A stretch of DNA of 12,479 nucleotides from Clostridium sp. CAG:632 (GTDB lineage: Bacteria; Bacillota; Clostridia; Lachnospirales; Lachnospiraceae), in assembly GCA_000431515.1 (NCBI GenBank), contig HF991369.1:258687-271165 (forward strand), given 5' to 3'. The notes below the pieces were generated by a model. That model saw nothing but the letters and a program-made list of their open reading frames with translations, had not been told where the DNA came from and did not search any database. This document shows, in pieces, positions 7,672 to 12,479 of the stretch. Positions within the stretch are counted from its first letter, which is position 1, and the number at the start of each line of letters is the position of its first letter. Made by a program: the position numbers and the translations under genes.

Positions 7672-7680
7672 TCCTCTTTT
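7672..7680 (-). promoter_or_regulatory. Ribosome binding site setting the binding-protein ATG start
   Basis: AAAAGAGGA on the minus strand lies about 6 bases before ATG at 7665 and overlaps the alternative in-frame TTG at 7683. This favours the ATG as the start. Confidence 0.55.
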
Positions 7681-7681
7681 C

Positions 7682-7722
7682 AAAATCCATCCGTCTCAGA
7701 TTTATTCAGATGTATGGATTTT
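7682..7722 (-). other. Inverted repeat between argB and the binding-protein gene
   Basis: AAAATCCAT and ATGGATTTT (7682-7690 and 7714-7722) form a perfect 9-base-pair stem with a 23-base spacer, starting just past the argB stop. In the direction of transcription the stem is followed by GAAAAGAGG, not a U-tract, so it is not a classical intrinsic terminator. It could stabilise the argCJB message, or partly mask the next ribosome binding site, which lies directly against its 3' arm. Confidence 0.45.
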
Positions 7723-7724
7723 CA

Positions 7725-8615
7725 TTAAAATAATGGTTCTTTTAAGATAGCGGTACCAATACCCTTGGTCGTAAAGAACTCCAGCAACAGACAGTGTTCT
7801 ACTCTTCCATCAAGCACATGGACTCTGGCTACACCATTGTTGATCGCTTCTATACAATTCGTCAGCTTCGGAAGCATACCGCCGCCAACAACGCCCTTGG
7901 CAATGAATTCTTCTGCCTCTTCCACGGTCATTTCCGAGATCAGCGTGTTTTTATCCATCGGATCCACAAACACACCTTCAATATCGGTCAGGAATACCAG
8001 CTTTTCGGCCTTGATCGCCCGTGCAACCGCGCAGGCTGCATCATCCGCATTAATATTATAGGACATATAATCCTCGCCAATACCGATCGGAGCAACAACC
8101 GGAATAAAATCGTTCTCAAGCAGGGTATCCAGAATCTGTCCGTCTACCTTGCATACCTCACCGACATAACCGATGTCCTTACCGCCTGCCAGCTTCTTCT
8201 TACAGGTCATAAGTCCGCCGTCCTTACCGCTGATCCCGACTGCCTTCAGCCCCAGCTTCTGCATCATCTGAACCAGTCCTTTATTCACCTTGGAAAGTAC
8301 CATTTCTGCGATTTCCATAGTGTCCGCATCTGTAACCCGGAGTCCGTTTACAAACTCAGGCTCCTTGCCGGTCAGCTTTACCCACTTGCTAATCTCCTTA
8401 CCACCGCCATGTACAATGATCGGCTGCATACCGATCATCTTTAACAGTGCCACATCCTTAATTACATTATACTTCAGTTCCTCATCCAGCATGGCACTTC
8501 CACCATATTTTACTACAATCTTCTTGCCACGGAATTTCTGAATAAATGGCATTGCTTCTATCAGTGTCTGTGCCTTGATCAGCACCTGATCCATACTGTT
8601 CTCATTATTAATCAT
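7725..8615 (-). CDS. argB: Acetylglutamate kinase
   Basis: ArgB phosphorylates N-acetyl-L-glutamate with ATP, the second step of ornithine synthesis, in the cytoplasm. The 296-residue product has the complete amino-acid-kinase fold. Key motifs are Lys36 in VKYGGSAM (35-42), HGGGKE (69-74), GLRVTDADTM (91-100), GISGKDGGL (127-135), NINADDAA (187-194) and GGGMLPKL (244-251). About 25 residues precede the core and include a predicted helix (9-27, DQVLIKAQTLIEAMPFI). This matches the N-terminal helix of hexameric, arginine-sensitive kinases, so feedback inhibition by arginine is likely. ATG at 8615 has AGGTGA upstream; the Met at residue 8 is an alternative. It is the third gene of the argC-argJ-argB operon, 60 bases after argJ. 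Confidence 0.97.
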   Translation of the reverse strand: MINNENSMDQVLIKAQTLIEAMPFIQKFRGKKIVVKYGGSAMLDEELKYNVIKDVALLKMIGMQPIIVHGGGKEISKWVKLTGKEPEFVNGLRVTDADTMEIAEMVLSKVNKGLVQMMQKLGLKAVGISGKDGGLMTCKKKLAGGKDIGYVGEVCKVDGQILDTLLENDFIPVVAPIGIGEDYMSYNINADDAACAVARAIKAEKLVFLTDIEGVFVDPMDKNTLISEMTVEEAEEFIAKGVVGGGMLPKLTNCIEAINNGVARVHVLDGRVEHCLLLEFFTTKGIGTAILKEPLF

Positions 8616-8636
8616 TTCTAATTCTCACCTTTCTTC

Positions 8637-8679
8637 TATCCTATATCGTTCTATTACCTTTATCCTGTAATCGTTTTAT
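8637..8679 (-). repeat. Imperfect tandem repeat and small hairpin between argJ and argB
   Basis: On the plus strand TATCCTATATCGTTCTAT (8637-8654) and TATCCTGTAATCGTTTTAT (8661-8679) are about 24 bases apart and differ at two bases plus one gap. The second copy also takes part in the inverted repeat ATCGTT/AACGAT (8670-8675 and 8681-8686), which brackets the argJ stop codon. Function is unknown; it may simply be drift of a duplicated spacer. Confidence 0.5.
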
Positions 8680-9923
8680 GAACGATAATCTGCATTGATC
8701 TTTACATAATCATAGGTCAGATCACAGCCCCATGCGGTTGCCGAAGCTTCTCCCTGCTTCACATCTGCCAGCACAGTCACCTTTTTCGGTGACAACACCT
8801 TCGTTGCAAATGCTTCATCATATTCTGCAGCCTTGCCATTTTCTACCAGCTTCACAGTGCCGTTTTCACTGCTGATCTGAATATCGACCTGTTCCGGATC
8901 AAAGTCGGCTCCGGAATAGCCCATTGCACAGAGGATTCTTCCCCAGTTTGCATCCATACCGAATACGGCTGCCTTTGTCAGATTGGATGTGATGATCGCC
9001 TTTGCCAGAATCTTTGCCTGCTCTTTAGAGGATGCATGAATTGCTGTTGCTTCCAGCAATCTGGTTGCGCCTTCTCCATCTCCGGCAATATTCTGTGCCA
9101 GGAATGTCATCACTTCTTTTAATGCCTGCTTAAATACCTCATATGCCGGTCCTTCTTCTTTCACTACGGTATTCTCTGCCTGTCCGTTCGCCAGAACGAT
9201 CACACTGTCATTGGTCGAGGTATCACCATCTACCGATACCATATTGAAGGTATCCTCTACCAGCTCCTTCAACGCCTGATTTAACAATGGCTGGCTGATC
9301 ATGGCGTCCGTGGTAATGATACCGAGCATGGTTCCCATATTCGGATGGATCATACCGGATCCCTTACACATACCTGCCATCTTAACCGGTGTGCCGTTTA
9401 ATTCAAAGGAAACCGCAATCTCCTTCGCATGCGTATCGGTTGTCAGGATGGCCTCTGCCGCATCATGTCCGGACTGTTCATCATTTCCAAGTGCCTGATG
9501 CAGCTTTCCTACTCCCTGACAGATAATGTCCATCGGGAGCGGCTGACCGATGACTCCGGTTGACATTACCATAACCTGCTCTGTCTGAATGCCAAATTCC
9601 TTTGCCACACATTCCGCGGTTGTCTGCACGTTCCGATACCCTTCTTCACCGGTACATGCATTGGCAATTCCACTGTTGATCACAACTGCCTGTGCAACTC
9701 CGTTCTTCTGTAACATCGCGGAATCCCATTGTACCGGAGCCGCCTTTACCAGATTTCTGGTAAATACACCTGCCGCTGCACATGGAACCGCACTGATCAC
9801 CAGCGCCATATCCTTATTTGTCTTTCCCGGCTTAATCCCGGCGCGAAGACCGGCCGCCTGAAATCCCTTCGGCATCGTGATACATCCATTTTCTATTTTC
9901 TTGATCTCTTCTGTCTGACTCAT
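8676..9923 (-). CDS. argJ: Glutamate N-acetyltransferase/ornithine acetyltransferase
   Basis: ArgJ moves the acetyl group from N2-acetylornithine to glutamate, closing the cyclic acetyl pathway. Some members also use acetyl-CoA, and sequence reading does not settle which type this is. The 415-residue precursor is full length. The self-cleavage site lies in KGSGMIHPNMGTMLG (187-201), with Thr198 as the expected nucleophile and new N-terminus of the beta chain. The residue before it is Gly197, where I would normally expect Ala. Other conserved parts are VINSGIANACTG (81-92), STGVIG (121-126, oxyanion-hole region), MVSVDGDTSTNDS (228-240), GDGEGATRL (281-289) and FGMDANWGRI (321-330). ATG at 9923 follows GGAGG at 7-base spacing, 18 bases after the argC stop. 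Confidence 0.97.
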   Translation of the reverse strand: MSQTEEIKKIENGCITMPKGFQAAGLRAGIKPGKTNKDMALVISAVPCAAAGVFTRNLVKAAPVQWDSAMLQKNGVAQAVVINSGIANACTGEEGYRNVQTTAECVAKEFGIQTEQVMVMSTGVIGQPLPMDIICQGVGKLHQALGNDEQSGHDAAEAILTTDTHAKEIAVSFELNGTPVKMAGMCKGSGMIHPNMGTMLGIITTDAMISQPLLNQALKELVEDTFNMVSVDGDTSTNDSVIVLANGQAENTVVKEEGPAYEVFKQALKEVMTFLAQNIAGDGEGATRLLEATAIHASSKEQAKILAKAIITSNLTKAAVFGMDANWGRILCAMGYSGADFDPEQVDIQISSENGTVKLVENGKAAEYDEAFATKVLSPKKVTVLADVKQGEASATAWGCDLTYDYVKINADYRS

Positions 9924-9941
9924 AGTTTTTCCTCCAGTCTT

Positions 9942-10982
9942 TTATGGGAACATCGGTGCCAGTTCCAGACCCTCTGATTCCGGAAGCCCGAATATCAGAT
10001 TCATGTTCTGGATTGCCTGTCCGGCTGCACCCTTTACGATATTATCCAGAGCGCCCATTACCACGATCCGGTTGGTCCGCTCATCAATCTTGAAATTCAC
10101 ATCTACATAATTACTGCCTTCTACCCAGCGTGTTTCCGGACACACATTCTGATCCAGAACCCGGATAAATTTCTCATCTGCATAATACTTATCATAAGCT
10201 GCCCGAACCGTTTCATAGGTTAAAGACTGCTTCAGATTTGCGTAACCGGTTACCAGAATACCACGGTTCATCGGAACCAGGTGCGGTGTGAATATGATCT
10301 TCAGCGGTTCGCCTGCCGCATACCCTAACTGTTCCTCGATCTCCGGGGTATGTCGGTGGGTCAGAACACCGTATGCCTTGATATTTTCATTCACCTCACA
10401 GAACAGATTGTTTACCTTTGCACCACGACCGGCTCCGGAGGTACCTGACTTTGCATCAATGATGATAGAATTCGGATCGATCAATCCTTCCTTTAACAAC
10501 GGATAGAAGGAAAGGATGGAACATGTTGTATAACATCCCGGATTGGCAATCAGTCTTGCACCCTTTATCTTCTCCCGGTTGATCTCGCAGAGACCATACA
10601 CTGCTTCGTCAATAAACTGTGGGCTCTTATGCTCCAGTCCGTACCATTTCTCATATACCTTTACATCTTTAATACGGAAATCCGCACTCAGATCGATAAT
10701 CTTTACTTTATTCAGAATCTCTTCATTTACCAGAGAGGCACACAGTCCCTGTGGTGTTGCAGTGAAGATCACATCCACTGCTTTTGCAAGTTCTTCCATA
10801 TTATCATCCAGACACTTGTCATCTACGATCCGGAACATATTTCCGAATACTTCATAGTATTTCTTATCAATGTAGCTTCTGGAACCATACCATACTACTT
10901 CTGCATCCTTATGGTTTAAGATCAGTCTTACAATTTCCTGCCCTGCATATCCGGTAGAGCCAATAATTCCTACTTTAATCAT
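9942..10982 (-). CDS. argC: N-acetyl-gamma-glutamyl-phosphate reductase
   Basis: ArgC reduces N-acetyl-glutamyl phosphate to the semialdehyde with NADPH, the step after ArgB. The 346-residue product has the nucleotide-binding motif GIIGSTGYAGQE (5-16), active-site Cys150 in ANPGCYTT (147-153 region), the SGTSGAGRGAK segment (179-189) and HRHTPEI (209-215) with the catalytic histidine. This is the type 1 (long) form. ATG at 10982 has AGAGGAAAA upstream. It is the first gene of the argC-argJ-argB operon and is transcribed away from argG. An ARG box overlaps its predicted transcription start, so repression by an ArgR/AhrC homologue with arginine is expected. Confidence 0.97.
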   Translation of the reverse strand: MIKVGIIGSTGYAGQEIVRLILNHKDAEVVWYGSRSYIDKKYYEVFGNMFRIVDDKCLDDNMEELAKAVDVIFTATPQGLCASLVNEEILNKVKIIDLSADFRIKDVKVYEKWYGLEHKSPQFIDEAVYGLCEINREKIKGARLIANPGCYTTCSILSFYPLLKEGLIDPNSIIIDAKSGTSGAGRGAKVNNLFCEVNENIKAYGVLTHRHTPEIEEQLGYAAGEPLKIIFTPHLVPMNRGILVTGYANLKQSLTYETVRAAYDKYYADEKFIRVLDQNVCPETRWVEGSNYVDVNFKIDERTNRIVVMGALDNIVKGAAGQAIQNMNLIFGLPESEGLELAPMFP

Positions 10983-11009
10983 TTCTTTTCCTCTTTCCCG
11001 CAGCTAGAA

Positions 11010-11023
11010 TGAATATTTATTCA
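11010..11023. promoter_or_regulatory. ARG box, probable ArgR/AhrC operator
   Basis: The sequence TGAATATTTATTCA matches the ARG box form TGAAT-N4-ATTCA with an all A/T centre. Its arms TGAATA/TATTCA are perfectly inverted around two central bases. It lies 28 bases before the argC ATG, just downstream of the predicted argC -10 box, where bound repressor would block initiation. I did not find an equally good second box at the usual 3-base spacing. Confidence 0.65.
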
Positions 11024-11030
11024 CATATTA

Positions 11031-11059
11031 TGTATATTATTCGTTCATTTTTGCATGAA
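11031..11059 (-). promoter_or_regulatory. Candidate argCJB promoter
   Basis: On the minus strand TTCATG (11059-11054) and TATACA (11036-11031) have 17-base spacing. An overlapping CATAAT (11032-11027) is an alternative -10. Either choice places the transcription start at or next to the ARG box. The hexamers are weak, so this is a candidate only. Confidence 0.4.
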
Positions 11060-11085
11060 GACGTAAATATTCTTTGAAAAACTGC

Positions 11086-11114
11086 TTGCATAATATGCAT
11101 TATAGTTGTATATT
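11086..11114 (+). promoter_or_regulatory. Candidate argG promoter
   Basis: TTGCAT (11086-11091) and TATATT (11109-11114) have 17-base spacing and predict a leader of about 48 bases. TTGAAA at 11074 is a better -35 but has no well-spaced -10. The -35 region overlaps the imperfect palindrome TGCATAATATGCA (11087-11099), which might serve as a weak operator. Confidence 0.35.
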
Positions 11115-11155
11115 TGTATTTAGTCAATGGCTAAATTAATAAGAAGGACAAATTC

Positions 11156-11162
11156 AAGGAGG
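11156..11162 (+). promoter_or_regulatory. Ribosome binding site setting the argG start
   Basis: AAGGAGG lies 6 bases before ATG at 11169. This excludes the in-frame ATG at 11127, which would add 14 residues unlike any argininosuccinate synthase N-terminus and would place the binding site inside the coding region. Confidence 0.85.
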
Positions 11163-11168
11163 AACATT

Positions 11169-12395
11169 ATGAAAGAAAAAGTTGTATTGGCTTACTCCGG
11201 TGGTCTGGATACTACCGCTATTATTCCATGGTTAAAGGAGACCTATGATTATGATGTTGTCTGTGTCTGCATCGATGTCGGACAGGAAAGCGAATTAGAT
11301 GGTCTTGACGAGCGTGCGAAATTATCCGGAGCAGCAAAGTTATATATAGAAGATGTTGTTGATGAATTCTGTGATGATTATGTTGTACCAACCGTTATGG
11401 CAAACGGCGTATATGAATACGAATACTTATTAGGTACTTCCATGGCTCGTCCGGTCATTGCAAAGAAACTGGTAGAGATTGCCAGAAAAGAAGGTGCCGT
11501 TGCAATCTGCCACGGTGCTACCGGTAAGGGTAACGATCAGGTGCGATTTGAGCTTACCATCAAGGCTTTAGCTCCTGACATCAAGATCATTGCTGCATGG
11601 AGACAGCCGGAATGGACTATGGATTCCCGTGATGCTGAGATCGAGTACTGCAGACAGCATGGTATTCACCTTCCGTTCTCTGTAGATAACAGCTATAGCC
11701 GTGACCGTAACTTATGGCATATCAGCCATGAAGGTCTGGAGCTGGAATCTCCTGCAAATATGCCAAATTATGATCACTTATTAGTATTAAGCAATACACC
11801 GGAAAAGGCACCGGATGAGGGTGAGTTCGTAACTCTTACCTTCGAAAAGGGTGTTCCGACCAGCGTAAACGGAAAGAATATGAAGGTTTCCGATGTTATC
11901 CGGGAACTGAACCGTCTGGGTGGTAAGCATGGTATCGGTATCATTGATATCGTTGAGAACCGTGTAGTAGGTATGAAGTCCCGTGGTGTTTATGAGACTC
12001 CCGGCGGAACAATCCTTATGGCAGCTCATAAGCAGTTAGAGGAACTGATCTTAGACCGTGACACTCTGGCATTTAAGAAGACTGTCGGCAGCAAGTTCGC
12101 TGATCTGGTTTATGAAGGAAAATGGTTCTGTCCATTACGGGAAGCTCTGCAGGCATTCATTGAGAGCACACAGGATCGTGTTACCGGTGAAGTGAAGTTC
12201 AAGCTTTACAAGGGTAACATCATCAAGGCCGGCACTACTTCTCCTTACTCATTATACAGCGAAGAGCTGGCAAGCTTTACCACCGGTGATTTATATGATC
12301 ACAAGGATGCAAACGGCTTCATCAACCTCTTCGGTCTGTCTATGAAGGTTCGTGCGATGTTAGATGCGGAACGTAATAAGAATAAAGACAACTAA
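11169..12395 (+). CDS. argG: Argininosuccinate synthase
   Basis: ArgG condenses citrulline and aspartate with ATP to argininosuccinate, the penultimate step of arginine synthesis. The product is 408 residues, normal for the family. The N-type ATP pyrophosphatase loop AYSGGLDT is at 8-15. Other family motifs are CIDVGQE (34-40), LGTSMARP (88-95) and HGATGKGNDQVRFE (115-128), then YSRDRNLWHISHEG, with the C-terminal oligomerisation region following. It is the only plus-strand gene in the window, divergent from argCJB across 186 bases, and is followed by its own terminator, so it appears to be monocistronic. argH does not follow it directly, unlike in many bacteria. Arginine control from the shared intergenic region is plausible but not certain, since the clear ARG box is about 145 bases upstream. 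Confidence 0.98.
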   Translation: MKEKVVLAYSGGLDTTAIIPWLKETYDYDVVCVCIDVGQESELDGLDERAKLSGAAKLYIEDVVDEFCDDYVVPTVMANGVYEYEYLLGTSMARPVIAKKLVEIARKEGAVAICHGATGKGNDQVRFELTIKALAPDIKIIAAWRQPEWTMDSRDAEIEYCRQHGIHLPFSVDNSYSRDRNLWHISHEGLELESPANMPNYDHLLVLSNTPEKAPDEGEFVTLTFEKGVPTSVNGKNMKVSDVIRELNRLGGKHGIGIIDIVENRVVGMKSRGVYETPGGTILMAAHKQLEELILDRDTLAFKKTVGSKFADLVYEGKWFCPLREALQAFIESTQDRVTGEVKFKLYKGNIIKAGTTSPYSLYSEELASFTTGDLYDHKDANGFINLFGLSMKVRAMLDAERNKNKDN

Positions 12396-12421
12396 TCTTT
12401 CATAACGGTTTATAAACCATA

Positions 12422-12479
12422 AAAATACCGGCCTCTGATCGTCAGTCCCATCTGACTTCGGAGGTCGGTATTTTCTTTT
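12422..12479 (+). terminator. Intrinsic terminator after argG
   Basis: AAAATACCGGCCTC (12422-12435) pairs with GAGGTCGGTATTTT (12461-12474), a 14-base-pair stem with one G-U pair. A second hairpin, GTCAG/CTGAC (12441-12445 and 12452-12456), sits inside the loop. A T-rich tail, TTTTCTTTT, ends the window. The A-rich left flank means the structure could also act on transcripts coming from the right. Confidence 0.88.

Noticed and set aside
7794..8444. Plus-strand open frame of 216 codons opposite argB
   Set aside because: It is antisense to the fully conserved argB gene and has the His/Arg/Cys-rich composition of a mirror frame.
11127..11168. Upstream in-frame ATG for argG, adding 14 residues
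   Set aside because: The strong AAGGAGG at 11156-11162 is placed for the ATG at 11169, and the extra residues (MAKLIRRTNSRRNI) do not look like an ArgG N-terminus.
12407..12418. Perfect 12-base palindrome GGTTTATAAACC just after argG
   Set aside because: It leaves no loop for an RNA hairpin and is short and A/T-rich, so chance is likely. The real terminator follows directly.
1..12479. tRNA, rRNA, CRISPR array, insertion sequence or riboswitch
   Set aside because: I looked on both strands and saw no cloverleaf, spaced repeat array, transposase motif or long conserved leader. All spacers are under 190 bases.

Overview
The window looks like a chromosomal segment of a low-to-moderate-GC anaerobic Firmicute, most likely a Lachnospiraceae-type Clostridium relative. 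This is inferred from strong AGGAGG ribosome binding sites, GerMN-domain lipoproteins, an argC-argJ-argB cluster divergent from argG, and sugar-type lipoprotein binding proteins. The genus cannot be fixed from the sequence. Nine protein genes are visible, eight on the minus strand and one on the plus strand. No rRNA, tRNA, CRISPR array, insertion sequence or phage gene was seen. No gene-free stretch exceeds 190 bases.

Region 1 (about 5793 down to 1, minus strand) is one tightly packed unit read right to left: comEA, an OmpR/PhoB-type response regulator, its sensor histidine kinase, a two-GerMN-domain lipoprotein, and comEC, which runs off the left edge. Gaps are 8, overlap, 15 and 4 bases, so co-transcription is very likely. 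A good extended -10 promoter lies just in front of comEA. ComEA and ComEC are the DNA receptor and inner-membrane channel of natural transformation. Finding a complete signalling module with a surface lipoprotein nested between them is the most interesting feature of the window. The regulator-kinase-GerMN lipoprotein order also resembles actinobacterial mtrA-mtrB-lpqB.

Region 2 (5823-7665, minus strand) holds a small five-helix DMT/YdcZ-family transporter and an extracellular solute-binding lipoprotein. The reading frame of the binding protein is broken near its C-terminal quarter by a one-base shift. No ABC permease accompanies it.

Region 3 (7725-12479) is arginine biosynthesis. argC, argJ and argB form a minus-strand operon encoding the N-acetylglutamate semialdehyde, ornithine acetyltransferase and acetylglutamate kinase steps of the cyclic acetyl pathway. 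argG (argininosuccinate synthase) is divergent on the plus strand and ends in a strong intrinsic terminator. The 186-base divergent intergenic region contains a near-perfect ARG box over the predicted argC transcription start, which points to ArgR/AhrC repression by arginine. argD, argF and argH are not in the window.
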